The notes under the pieces are model-generated. The model ran no database searches and was not told the origin of the DNA. It worked only from the letters and a program-made list of their open reading frames with translations. From an uncultured bacterium (GTDB lineage: Bacteria; Actinomycetota; Coriobacteriia; Coriobacteriales; Coriobacteriaceae), in assembly GCA_905214105.1 (NCBI GenBank), contig CAJMKK010000009.1, positions 1-64,000 on the forward strand: DNA of 64,000 nt, in the 5' to 3' direction. Numbering within the stretch: position 1 is the first letter of the stretch; every line of letters begins with the position of its first letter. Both the position numbers and the translations under genes were made by a program. Shown here one piece after another: positions 9,469 to 17,875 of this stretch.

Positions 9469-10803
9469 ATGAAACCTATCGTCGCCGTCGTCGGACGCCC
9501 CAACGTGGGCAAGTCCACGCTCGTCAACCGCCTGGCCCAGACCTCGGACGCCATCGTCCACGAGTCCCGCGGCGTCACGCGCGACCGCTCGTATCACACG
9601 GCCGATTGGAACGGCCGCGAGTTCACCATCGTCGACACGGGCGGTATCGAGCCGCTCAAGAGCGACGATGTCTTTGCAACGTCCATCCGCGACCAGGCGC
9701 TCGCCGCCGCCGAGGAAGCCGCCGTCATCCTGTTTGTGGTCGACGGCCGCACCGGTGTCACCGAGGAGGACGAGTCGGTCGCCCGCATGCTCAAGCGCTG
9801 CGACAAGCCGGTCTTTCTGCTGGTGAACAAGCTCGACAACCCCGATCGCGAGAACGACAGCATCTGGGAGTTCTATTCGCTCGGCATCGGTGAGCCCACG
9901 CCGCTCTCGGCCCTGCATGGCCATGGCACGGGCGACCTGCTCGACGATATCGTGGCCCTGCTTCCGGAAGAAGAGGACGAGGTCGCCGACGAGTTCCCCG
10001 ATGCGCTGAACGTGGCCATCATCGGCCGCCCCAACGCCGGTAAGTCCTCGCTGTTCAACCGCATCCTGGGTGCCGACCGCTCCATCGTCTCGAACATCGC
10101 CGGCACCACGCGCGACGCCATCGACACAGTCGTCGAGCGCAACGGCAAGCACTACCGCATGGTCGATACCGCGGGCATTCGCAAGAAGAGCACCGTGTAC
10201 GAGAACATCGAGTACTACTCCATGGTTCGCGGCCTGCGCGCCATCGACCGCGCCGACGTGGCGCTGCTCGTCGTCGACGCCTCCGTGGGCGTTACCGAGC
10301 AGGACCAGAAGGTCATGGGCTTGGCCATCGAGCGCGGCTGCGCGATCGTTGTGCTGCTCAACAAGTGGGATCTGCTCGACGACGACCGCAAGCGCGAGGC
10401 CTGCATGGAGACCGTCGACCGCCGTCTGGGCGTCATGGCTCCCTGGGCCCAGTACCTGCGCATCTCGGCCCTCACCGGCCGCAGCGTGGAGAAGATCTGG
10501 GCAATGGTCGACGCAGCCGAGAAGACGCGCTCGCAAAAGATCACCACCTCGCGCCTCAACACCTTCCTCACCGATCTGCGCGAGTTTGGCCACACCGTGG
10601 TGGACGGCAAGCGCCGCTTGCGCATGCACTACGTGACTCAGACGGGCATCAACCCGCCGACGTTCACGTTCTTCGTCAACCACAGCGACCTGGTCAACGA
10701 CACCTACCAGCGCTACGTGGAGAACCGCATGCGCTCGACCTTCGACTTTGCCGGCACGCCCATTCGACTCTTCTTTAGGAAGAAGGAGCAAAAGGATGCA
10801 TAA
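9469..10803 (+). CDS. der: Ribosome biogenesis GTPase Der (EngA)
   Basis: Double-GTPase needed for late assembly of the 50S subunit. The 444-residue protein has two G domains, with P-loops GRPNVGKST (residues 9-17) and GRPNAGKSS (about 185). It also shows DTGG and DTAG switch motifs, NKLD and NKWD specificity motifs, and a C-terminal KH-like domain. The ATG at 9469 follows TAAAGGAGTGCAG, a strong Shine-Dalgarno; the frame upstream is shadow over the DUF512 gene. Its 3' end overlaps plsY by 8 bases. Confidence 0.97.
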   Translation: MKPIVAVVGRPNVGKSTLVNRLAQTSDAIVHESRGVTRDRSYHTADWNGREFTIVDTGGIEPLKSDDVFATSIRDQALAAAEEAAVILFVVDGRTGVTEEDESVARMLKRCDKPVFLLVNKLDNPDRENDSIWEFYSLGIGEPTPLSALHGHGTGDLLDDIVALLPEEEDEVADEFPDALNVAIIGRPNAGKSSLFNRILGADRSIVSNIAGTTRDAIDTVVERNGKHYRMVDTAGIRKKSTVYENIEYYSMVRGLRAIDRADVALLVVDASVGVTEQDQKVMGLAIERGCAIVVLLNKWDLLDDDRKREACMETVDRRLGVMAPWAQYLRISALTGRSVEKIWAMVDAAEKTRSQKITTSRLNTFLTDLREFGHTVVDGKRRLRMHYVTQTGINPPTFTFFVNHSDLVNDTYQRYVENRMRSTFDFAGTPIRLFFRKKEQKDA

Positions 10804-11479
10804 TCCGATTCTTCTGACCGCCATCTGCGCCGTGGTCTCGTTCTTTATCGGGGCGATTCCGTTTGGCCTGATCCTGGGCCGTGTGTTCAACCACACGGAC
10901 ATTCGCAAGGCGGGCTCCGGCAACATCGGCACCACTAACGCGCTGCGTGTAGCCGGCCCCAAGGTGGCCGCGCTCACGCTGCTGCTCGACTGCCTTAAGG
11001 GCGCCATCTGCGTCCTTATCGCCCGCCCGCTCATTGCCGACTTGGGCTATGGCTTCCCCGTGAGCATCATGGCTCCCGGCGCCGCCGGCGACTGGATGCT
11101 CGGCGTCGTCTGCCTGGCAGCCGTGTGGGGCCATATCTTCTCGCCCTACCTCAACTTCCACGGCGGCAAGGGCATCGCCGTTGGTCTGGGTGTCATCCTC
11201 GCCTGGTACTGGCCTATTGGCCTGTCGCTGCTGGGCATGTTTATCGTGGCCGTCGCCATCACCAAGTTTGTGTCGGTAGGCTCGCTTGCCGCGGCCATCG
11301 GTCTTCCCATCGCGGCTTGCGCGGTCTTTCCGTACAGCAGCCTGGGGCTCAAGTTCTGCATGGCAATGATCGGCATCACCGTGGTATGGGCCCATCGTGC
11401 GAACATCAAAAAGCTCATGACGGGTAAGGAGTCCAAGCTCTCGTTTACCAAGCGCGTCACCGAGCCCGACGATAAGTAG
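10796..11479 (+). CDS. plsY: Glycerol-3-phosphate acyltransferase (PlsY)
   Basis: Integral membrane enzyme transferring acyl groups from acyl-phosphate to glycerol-3-phosphate, the first acylation in phospholipid synthesis. The 227-residue protein has about five to seven membrane segments and the family loops GSGNIGTTNALRVAGPK and FHGGKGIAVGLGV. The start overlaps the der stop; its Shine-Dalgarno (AGAAGGAG) lies inside der. gpsA follows 9 bases downstream and supplies its substrate, a common gene order. Confidence 0.95.
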   Translation: MHNPILLTAICAVVSFFIGAIPFGLILGRVFNHTDIRKAGSGNIGTTNALRVAGPKVAALTLLLDCLKGAICVLIARPLIADLGYGFPVSIMAPGAAGDWMLGVVCLAAVWGHIFSPYLNFHGGKGIAVGLGVILAWYWPIGLSLLGMFIVAVAITKFVSVGSLAAAIGLPIAACAVFPYSSLGLKFCMAMIGITVVWAHRANIKKLMTGKESKLSFTKRVTEPDDK

Positions 11480-11488
11480 GAGAGAGCC

Positions 11489-12496
11489 ATGAATGTTGCG
11501 CTGATTGGCTCCGGCTCCTGGGGAACCGCCGTCGCCGGCCTTGCTGCCGCGCGAGCCGAGCGCGTGACCATGTGGGCCCACAGCGAGCAGACGGCCGCCG
11601 GCATCAATGGTGAGCACCGCAATCCCCGGTATCTGGTGGACTACGAGCTGCCCGGCAACGTTGTCGCCACGACGGAGTTGGCGCAGGCGCTCGACGGCGC
11701 CGAGGCCATCATCTTTGCTGTACCTTCGACGCATCTTCGCAGCGTGTGCCACCAGGCGGCGCCCTTTATCGCCGCCGACACCCCGGTGCTCTGCCTCACC
11801 AAGGGCATCGAGCCCGAGTCCGGCCTGCTTATGAGCGAGGTCATTGCCAGCGAGATCGGCAACGAGCGGCGCGTGGCGGCCCTCTCGGGCCCCAACCATG
11901 CCGAGGAGATTTGCCGCGGCGGGCTCTCTGCCGCCGTCATCGCCAGCGAGGATCCGCAGGTAGGGGAGACCTTTAAGGAGCTGCTGCTGTCCACGGCCTT
12001 CCGCATCTACCTGTCGCAGGATATGACCGGCGTCGAGGTATGCGGCGCCATGAAAAATGTCATCGCCATCGTGTGCGGCATCTCCGCCGGCACCGGTGCC
12101 GGCGACAACACGCTCGCCCTCATCATGACGCGCGGCCTGGCCGAGATTAGCCGTCTGGTGCATGCCCGCGGCGGTCAAGCTATGACCTGCATGGGACTTG
12201 CCGGCATGGGCGACCTCATTGCCACCTGCACCTCGGAGCATTCGCGCAACCGCACCTTTGGCTACGAGTTTGCCCACGGCGTGTCGCTCGACGAGTATCA
12301 GACGCGCACGCATATGGTTGTCGAGGGCGCCGTCGCGGCCCGCAGCGTCAGCGAACTCGCCCGTTCACTGGGCGTAGACATTCCGCTCACCTTTGCCGTG
12401 GAGCAAACGCTCTACAACGGTGTTACTTTGGATAGGGCGCTCGAGATTCTTACCGATCGCGTCCCTTCTCAAGAGTTCTACGGACTCACCGACTAG
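11489..12496 (+). CDS. gpsA: Glycerol-3-phosphate dehydrogenase [NAD(P)+] (GpsA)
   Basis: Reduces dihydroxyacetone phosphate to sn-glycerol-3-phosphate for phospholipid synthesis in the cytosol. The 335-residue protein opens with a Rossmann motif GSGSWGTAVAG, then shows CLTKGIEP, SGPNHAEEI and the C-terminal block EVCGAMKNVIAI, whose lysine belongs to the active site. AGGAGAGAGCC precedes the ATG. With plsY upstream and the plsC-like gene 4 kb back it forms a phosphatidate set. Confidence 0.96.
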   Translation: MNVALIGSGSWGTAVAGLAAARAERVTMWAHSEQTAAGINGEHRNPRYLVDYELPGNVVATTELAQALDGAEAIIFAVPSTHLRSVCHQAAPFIAADTPVLCLTKGIEPESGLLMSEVIASEIGNERRVAALSGPNHAEEICRGGLSAAVIASEDPQVGETFKELLLSTAFRIYLSQDMTGVEVCGAMKNVIAIVCGISAGTGAGDNTLALIMTRGLAEISRLVHARGGQAMTCMGLAGMGDLIATCTSEHSRNRTFGYEFAHGVSLDEYQTRTHMVVEGAVAARSVSELARSLGVDIPLTFAVEQTLYNGVTLDRALEILTDRVPSQEFYGLTD

Positions 12497-12514
12497 CGCA
12501 GAAAGGCTTCTACC

Positions 12515-13186
12515 ATGGGTTCCATCAAAATTGCTCCGTCCGTCCTTTCGGCCGACATGGCCAACCTCAAGGGCGAGCTCGACAAGATCGCCGGCGCCGA
12601 CTACGTGCACTTCGACGTCATGGACGGTCACTTTACCGGCAACCTCACCTTTGGCGTTGACATCCTCAAGGCCGTCAAGCGCTCCACCGATGTACCGGTC
12701 GACGCGCACCTGATGGTGTCGAACCCCGACGAGACGGTCGATTGGTACGCAGACGCCGGTGCCGATATGATCACCGTGCACTACGAGGCCTCCACGCACC
12801 TGCACCGCACGCTCACGCATCTGCAGCAGCGCGGCGTCAAGGCCGGTGTGGTGCTCAACCCCGCCACTCCCGTCTGCGTGCTCGAGAGCATCATCGACGT
12901 TGTCGATATGGTGCTGCTCATGAGCGTGAACCCTGGCTTTGGCGGCCAGAGCTTTATCCCCGGTACCATTGCCAAACTGCACGAGCTCAAGGCCATGTGC
13001 GAGCGTCACGGCGTTTCGCCCCTCATCGAGGTCGACGGCGGTATCTCTTCCAAGAACATTGCCGAGGTCGTCAAGGCTGGCGCCAACGTGCTCGTGGCCG
13101 GTTCCGCCGTATTTAAATCCGAAGATCCCGCTGCCGAGGTTGCGCTGCTGCAGAAGCTGGGCAACGAGGCCGCACAGGAGGCATAA
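12515..13186 (+). CDS. rpe: Ribulose-phosphate 3-epimerase (Rpe)
   Basis: Interconverts ribulose-5-phosphate and xylulose-5-phosphate in the pentose phosphate pathway. The 223-residue TIM-barrel protein shows IAPSVLSADMANL, VHFDVMDGHFTGNLTFG with the metal and catalytic Asp and His, DAHLMVSNPD, MSVNPGFGGQSF and EVDGGI, the full family set. AGAAAGGC precedes the ATG. It ends 6 bases before the desulfurase gene, so the two are probably cotranscribed. Confidence 0.96.
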   Translation: MGSIKIAPSVLSADMANLKGELDKIAGADYVHFDVMDGHFTGNLTFGVDILKAVKRSTDVPVDAHLMVSNPDETVDWYADAGADMITVHYEASTHLHRTLTHLQQRGVKAGVVLNPATPVCVLESIIDVVDMVLLMSVNPGFGGQSFIPGTIAKLHELKAMCERHGVSPLIEVDGGISSKNIAEVVKAGANVLVAGSAVFKSEDPAAEVALLQKLGNEAAQEA

Positions 13187-13192
13187 ACCCTT

Positions 13193-14371
13193 ATGACCGC
13201 AGGTCAAAACCGCATACCCGTGAATCTTGACTATGCCGCCTCGACGCCCATGCGCGCCGAGGCGCGCCTTGCGCAGCGTGAGTACGACAATAGCGAGCTT
13301 GCCGGCGTCAACCCCAACTCGCTGCATTCGCTCGGCCGCAAGGCCGCTGCGCGCCTTGAAGTCGCGCGTCGTGAGATTGCCCGCAGCTTTGGCGAGCGCG
13401 TCCGTCCGTCCGAGATCATCTTGACCAACGGCGGTACCGAGGCAAACCAGCTGGCGCTCCTCGGACTTGCCGAGGGCGCCCGTCAGCGCGACCGTAAGCG
13501 TAACCGCGTAATCGTATCTGCCATCGAGCACGATTCGATTCTGGACAACCTGCCGCTGCTGCGTGCCGCCGGATTTACCGTCGAGCTGGTGCAGCCCTGC
13601 CGTGCGGGCTATATTGAGCCTGCCGCGCTTGTCGAGCTGCTCGGCGACGACGTGGCACTCGTGAGCATCATGGTTGCCAACAACGAGACCGGCGTGGTGC
13701 AGCCCATCCGCGAGCTTGCCGGGGCCGCGCATACCGTGGGCGCCCTGTTCCACACCGATGCCATCCAGGGGTATCTGCATATTCCGCTCGATGTCACCGA
13801 GCTGGGAGTTGACGCCATGACCGTTGCCGCGCACAAGATCGGTGGCCCCGTGGCATCCGGCGCGCTCTACCTTAAGAACCGCACGCCGCTGCGCCCCCGC
13901 ATCTTTGGCGGCGGACAGGAGGCCGGCCGTCGTGCCGGCACGCAGGATCTACGCACGCAGCTGGCCTTTACCGCTGCCGCCCGCACGTTGACGCCCCATG
14001 TGGCCCAGGAGCGTGCGGCGCTGCAGGCCCTGTCCGATAAGCTCTACGCCACGCTTACGGCCCATCCTCGCATTCACGCCACCATGGGCGACTACGCACA
14101 GGCCGATCGTCTGCCGGGCATGGTCTCCATCTACGTCGACGGCATGGACTCCGAGGAGCTCATCGTCAAGCTCGATGCCGCCGGCTTTGAGGTATCGGCC
14201 GGTTCCGCCTGCTCGAGCGGCAGCATGGACCCGAGCCATGTTCTCAGCGCCATGGGTATTGGCCGCGAACAGGCGCTGGGTGCACTGCGTATCTCCTTCG
14301 ATGACCGTGTGGACCCGGCCGATCTGGACGATTTTGCTCAAGCGCTGCTCTCGATCGTAGGCGCCGCATGA
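13193..14371 (+). CDS. Cysteine desulfurase (NifS/IscS family)
   Basis: PLP-dependent enzyme releasing sulfur from cysteine for iron-sulfur clusters or tRNA thiolation. The 392-residue protein starts DYAASTPMRAEA and has GGTEANQLA, the PLP lysine in AAHKIGGPVASGALYL, and the catalytic-cysteine loop SAGSACSSGSMDPSHVL near the C-terminus. No IscU, SufU or ThiI partner lies beside it. Its stop overlaps the next start (ATGA), so it is translationally coupled to the Nif3-like gene. Which sulfur pathway it serves is not decided here; the methylthiotransferases elsewhere in the window are iron-sulfur enzymes that need such supply. Confidence 0.92.
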   Translation: MTAGQNRIPVNLDYAASTPMRAEARLAQREYDNSELAGVNPNSLHSLGRKAAARLEVARREIARSFGERVRPSEIILTNGGTEANQLALLGLAEGARQRDRKRNRVIVSAIEHDSILDNLPLLRAAGFTVELVQPCRAGYIEPAALVELLGDDVALVSIMVANNETGVVQPIRELAGAAHTVGALFHTDAIQGYLHIPLDVTELGVDAMTVAAHKIGGPVASGALYLKNRTPLRPRIFGGGQEAGRRAGTQDLRTQLAFTAAARTLTPHVAQERAALQALSDKLYATLTAHPRIHATMGDYAQADRLPGMVSIYVDGMDSEELIVKLDAAGFEVSAGSACSSGSMDPSHVLSAMGIGREQALGALRISFDDRVDPADLDDFAQALLSIVGAA

Positions 14372-15177
14372 TCGTCGCCGAGCTTGAGCGCGCGCTGCTG
14401 GCGCGCTATCCCAAGACCGATGCCGAGAGTTGGGACCATGTAGGGCTCTCCGTCGGCGACCCTGCCGCGGAGATTACCGGTGTTATCTGCGCACTCGATG
14501 CGACCGAAGCCAATGTGCACCGCGCCCAGGAGGCCGGCGCCAACGTGCTGCTAACGCATCATCCCATCTATATCAAGGCGCCCGAGGCGTTTTGTCCGTC
14601 GGATTCCGCACGCCCCCAATGCAGCGCGGCGCTCTACGAGGCAGCGCGTTGCGGCGTGAGCATTATCTCGCTCCACACCAACCTGGACCGCTCGCACGAA
14701 GCCCGCATCTGCCTTAGCGAGCTGCTGGGTGCCGCACCCGTGAGCTCACTGGAGCACGTGGACGACCCCGAGACCACCGGCCTGGGCGCGCTTGCAACGC
14801 TCAACGACCCGTGCACGCTGCGCGATCTTGCCACCCGTGCTGCCACGGCCTTCGGCAGCGACCCGCGTGTGTGGGGCGAAGCCGATTGCCCGTGCCGCAC
14901 CGTCGCCATTTTGGGCGGCTCCCTGGGCGATTTCGGAGAGCCCGCTATCGCCGCGGGCGCAGATGTTGTCGTGACGGGCGAGGCGGGCTACCACGTGGCG
15001 CAAGACCTTGCCTTGCGCGGGCTGCCGGTGATCTTGCTCGGCCACGACCGCTCCGAAGAGCCGTTCGTTGATATATTGATGAACTCTGCAGTTGACGCCG
15101 GGGTCGACCCCCGTCATGCGATTAAAATACTGAACCCTTGCCAATGGTGGACTGTGACAAAAGGAGAGAACTTATGA
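14368..15177 (+). CDS. Nif3-like dinuclear metal-centre protein
   Basis: A 269-residue member of the Nif3/YqfO/YbgI family, toroidal hexamers with two metals per active site and no settled general function (some are annotated as GTP cyclohydrolase I type 2). The metal-ligand motifs are visible as LLTHHPIYIK, SLHTNLD, VVTGEAGYHVAQD and the late GHDRSEEPF. The start overlaps the desulfurase stop by 4 bases, and the stop overlaps the next start by 4 bases. It commonly precedes the zinc-ribbon coiled-coil gene in Gram-positives, as here. Confidence 0.92.
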   Translation: MIVAELERALLARYPKTDAESWDHVGLSVGDPAAEITGVICALDATEANVHRAQEAGANVLLTHHPIYIKAPEAFCPSDSARPQCSAALYEAARCGVSIISLHTNLDRSHEARICLSELLGAAPVSSLEHVDDPETTGLGALATLNDPCTLRDLATRAATAFGSDPRVWGEADCPCRTVAILGGSLGDFGEPAIAAGADVVVTGEAGYHVAQDLALRGLPVILLGHDRSEEPFVDILMNSAVDAGVDPRHAIKILNPCQWWTVTKGENL

Positions 15178-15893
15178 GCGCCGGCGCTACGCTACTCAAG
15201 CTGCAACAGATCGATTTGGAGCTCGCGCGCAACAAGAGCGAACTTGCCAATATGCCGGAGCTCAAGGAGCTCGCTTCCAAGCGCAAGACCTATGTGAAGC
15301 TTAAGTCCGAGATGACCAAGCTCTACGCCCAGCGCAAGGATCTGGACATTGAGCTCGACGATCTCAACACCACCGAGATCCAGACCAACAACGCCATCGA
15401 GGCTGCCAAGAAGCGTCACGTCGACGGTTCTGATTACCGCGAGGTGCAGGATCTGGAGAACGAGCTTGCCACCCTGGCAAAGCGTCTGGACAAGATCGAG
15501 CACACCCGCAAGGATGTCGTTGCCGCCCATAAGGAGGCGCTCGACCGCGAGACTCGTGCGCAGGCCATCATCGCCAAGTTCGAGGAGGGCGTGAAGGCCG
15601 ATACCAAGGCCACCCGTGCCAAGGCCGCCGACCTCCAGGCTCAGATTGACGCCGCCACCAAGGAGCGCATCGCCCTTGCCGCTACGCTGCCTGCCGACGT
15701 GCTCGCCGACTACGAGCGCCTGCTCAAGCAGTTCCGTGGCCTGGCCGTCGAGACCATCCAGGGCAACATCCCCACGGTCTGCCACACCGCGCTGCAGGCA
15801 TCGTCCATGAGCGATCTCAACCACGACGGTAACGAGATTACGCACTGCCCGTATTGCCACCGCTTGCTGGTGCTTCCCAGCAAGGAAGCTTAA
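15174..15893 (+). CDS. Zinc-ribbon coiled-coil protein (DUF164/CT398-like)
   Basis: A 239-residue protein that is mostly long charged helix, predicted as coiled coil through about residue 190. It ends in a small cysteine cluster with HCPYCHRLL. The family normally has two CxxC knuckles; here the first region reads IPTVCHTAL, with a single Cys followed by His, so the first knuckle looks altered. Its function is unknown; chlamydial CT398 binds secretion and sigma factors. The ATG at 15174 after AAAGGAGAGAACTT overlaps the Nif3-like stop. coaBC starts on the next base after its stop. Confidence 0.85.
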   Translation: MSAGATLLKLQQIDLELARNKSELANMPELKELASKRKTYVKLKSEMTKLYAQRKDLDIELDDLNTTEIQTNNAIEAAKKRHVDGSDYREVQDLENELATLAKRLDKIEHTRKDVVAAHKEALDRETRAQAIIAKFEEGVKADTKATRAKAADLQAQIDAATKERIALAATLPADVLADYERLLKQFRGLAVETIQGNIPTVCHTALQASSMSDLNHDGNEITHCPYCHRLLVLPSKEA

Positions 15894-17111
15894 ATGATGA
15901 CGGCGGCATCCAACAATTCAATGCAACTTGAGGGAAAAACGATCCTGCTGGGCATTACCGGCGGGATCGCCGCCTATAAGTCGTGCAATATCGTGCGCCT
16001 GCTGCAAAAGTGCGGCGCACGCGTCAAGGTTGTTATGAGCGAGCATGCCACGGAGTTTGTGGGGCCGCTTACCTTCCGCGCGCTCACCAATGAACCGGTC
16101 GCGGTGGGCCTATTCGACGACCCCTCCGACCCCATCCACCACATTTCGCTGGCGCAGGAGCCCGATCTGGTGGTCGTAGCGCCCGCGACGGCCAATATCA
16201 TCGCTAAGATGGCCAACGGTATTGCCGATGACCTCATCTCCACCACGCTGCTCGCTACGCCGCGACCCATTGTGATCGCGCCGGCCATGAACAACGGCAT
16301 GTGGAAGGCGCCGGCGACGCAGGCCAATATGGCCACGCTGCGCGAGCGCGGCGTTCACGTGGTGGGGCCCGGCAGCGGCTACCTTGCCTGCGGCGACGTG
16401 GACACGGGACGCATGAGCGAGCCCGAGGACATTGTCGAAGCTATCTGCGGGGTGCTCGACCCCGCGCCCCAGGACCTTGCGGGCAAGCACATCGTGATCA
16501 CCGCCGGCCCCACGCACGAACCGATTGACCCTGTGCGCTTCATTGGTAACCGTTCGTCGGGCAAGATGGGCATCGCCCTGGCGGGGGAGGCCGCTCACCG
16601 CGGTGCTGCGGTCACGCTCGTGCTGGGACCGACATCGCTCGATGTCCCCCGCAGCGTGGAGTGCGTGCGCGTGCAGACCGCCGCAGAGATGCTGCAGGCG
16701 GCACTGGGCGCCTTTCAGACGGCCGATGCTGCCATTTGCGCAGCGGCTGTCGCCGACTACACACCCGTATCCCCTGCAGACCATAAGCTCAAAAAGGCAA
16801 ACGAACGCCTCGATCGCATAGAACTGGTCGAGACGGTTGATATCTTGGCCGAGCTTTCGCGCCAGAAGGGCGAGCGCCGTGTGATCGGATTTGCAGCCGA
16901 GACCGATAACGTCGTGGAGTACGCTGAGCGTAAATTGGCCCGCAAGGGCTGCGATGCGATCATCGCCAACGATGTCTCGCGCGCCGATTCGGGCTTTGGA
17001 ACCGATACCAACAAGGCTTGGATCGTGAGCACAGCGGGTACGCAAGAACTTCCTGTGCTAACAAAATCCCAGCTCGCAGATATAATTTTGGACTTGCTTC
17101 AAAATATTTAA
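15894..17111 (+). CDS. coaBC: Bifunctional phosphopantothenoylcysteine decarboxylase/synthetase (CoaBC)
   Basis: Two consecutive steps of coenzyme A synthesis. The N-terminal flavoprotein CoaC half shows GITGGIAAYKSC, HISLAQEPDLVVVAPATAN, PAMNNGMW and the substrate-clamp cysteine in GSGYLACGDVDTGRM. The CoaB half shows TAGPTHEPIDPVRFI, NRSSGKMG and a late lysine-rich CTP loop (DHKLKK). At 405 residues it is full length. It is the last gene of the first + strand block; no clear terminator separates it from the tRNA promoter. Confidence 0.95.
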   Translation: MMTAASNNSMQLEGKTILLGITGGIAAYKSCNIVRLLQKCGARVKVVMSEHATEFVGPLTFRALTNEPVAVGLFDDPSDPIHHISLAQEPDLVVVAPATANIIAKMANGIADDLISTTLLATPRPIVIAPAMNNGMWKAPATQANMATLRERGVHVVGPGSGYLACGDVDTGRMSEPEDIVEAICGVLDPAPQDLAGKHIVITAGPTHEPIDPVRFIGNRSSGKMGIALAGEAAHRGAAVTLVLGPTSLDVPRSVECVRVQTAAEMLQAALGAFQTADAAICAAAVADYTPVSPADHKLKKANERLDRIELVETVDILAELSRQKGERRVIGFAAETDNVVEYAERKLARKGCDAIIANDVSRADSGFGTDTNKAWIVSTAGTQELPVLTKSQLADIILDLLQNI

Positions 17112-17119
17112 AATAGTTC

Positions 17120-17149
17120 TTGCGCAACGACAAAGTTTCGGGTTAATAT
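17120..17149 (+). promoter_or_regulatory. Probable tRNA-Pro promoter
   Basis: TTGCGC (17120-17125) and TAATAT (17144-17149) are spaced 18 bases apart, about 40 bases before the tRNA, in a locally AT-rich stretch directly after coaBC. TATACT at 17147 is an alternative -10. Assigned by eye. Confidence 0.45.
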
Positions 17150-17191
17150 ACTCCCTGTTGCGAGCGAGAGCACAGCAACAAACAAAAGCTT

Positions 17192-17268
<77 letters not shown>

Positions 17269-17278
17269 GAAGTTAGCA

Positions 17279-17307
17279 GGTCAGGCACCTAGTGCCTGAC
17301 CTTTTTT
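17279..17307 (+). terminator. Rho-independent terminator of tRNA-Pro
   Basis: GGTCAGGCAC and GTGCCTGACC form a perfect 10-bp stem with loop CTA, followed by six T residues. It lies 11 bases after the tRNA CCA end. Confidence 0.92.
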
Positions 17308-17730
17308 GTTTTAAGCAATTGCTTAATTTTCAGTAAGCAACAGGGTGCCAAAAATCTACCTAAGCGATAACCGCTTTTTGCGGCTGCTTGCGCGTTTTGC
17401 ACGCGCTCGAGCCGATTTATTAACGCGATATGAATCTACATACGCGTAGCTGGTACACGCCGAGTACGGGCGGTATTTATCGCGGCGATTTACACAGATA
17501 TAGCGACTGTAACGAACAAGCGTGTCGCTGTATTAATTCCAGTAGTTCACTTGATCGGTGGACAAGTGAGCGGTTGCAACGAAACGCCAAGCGGGATGGG
17601 CTCTATACGAGGATGCCACAGCGGTAATGGCGAGGGGAGGGCGGCAGACGCTCTGAGAGCCGCTGTATGACCCCATGTCTCCTTAACTCGATAATATGTG
17701 TATCAAGCCACGAATCGGTCGAGCAATTGC
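17308..17730 (+). other. Gene-poor stretch between tRNA-Pro and the immunity cassette
   Basis: About 420 bases (to the next hairpin) with no supported gene. The composition is less GC-rich than either flank near its start. The only frame of note (17430-17627, 65 codons) has no Shine-Dalgarno and a biased, unfamiliar composition, so it was not called. A 7-bp repeat (ACAGCGG at about 17619, CCGCTGT at about 17661) is the only pairing noticed. It may be eroded sequence at an insertion boundary. Confidence 0.5.
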
Positions 17731-17765
17731 CAAAAGAAAGGCCCATGCAGGATTGCACGGGCCTT
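17731..17765 (-). terminator. Terminator of the immunity/two-component operon
   Basis: AAGGCCC (17738-17744) and GGGCCTT (17759-17765) pair, continued by TGCA/TGCA inside around the loop GGAT. Read on the - strand the stem is followed by TCTTTTGG. It lies about 110 bases beyond the kinase stop, the expected place for the end of the - strand operon. Confidence 0.72.
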
Positions 17766-17875
17766 ACATCAGATCAAATTTGAGCTAGAAGCACCAAACG
17801 GGACAGACGCAACACCATCTCGTCGCGGCCTCGGCGAGCGACATATCGCAGTCGAGGTAGACATAGAGGAAGTCG

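Noticed and set aside
17430..17627. 65-codon frame in the gap between tRNA-Pro and the immunity cassette
   Set aside because: It has no Shine-Dalgarno, no recognisable motif and no conserved neighbour. It was considered as a bacteriocin precursor because of its Cys and Ser residues, but there is no leader-type sequence and it lies outside the operon on the other strand.
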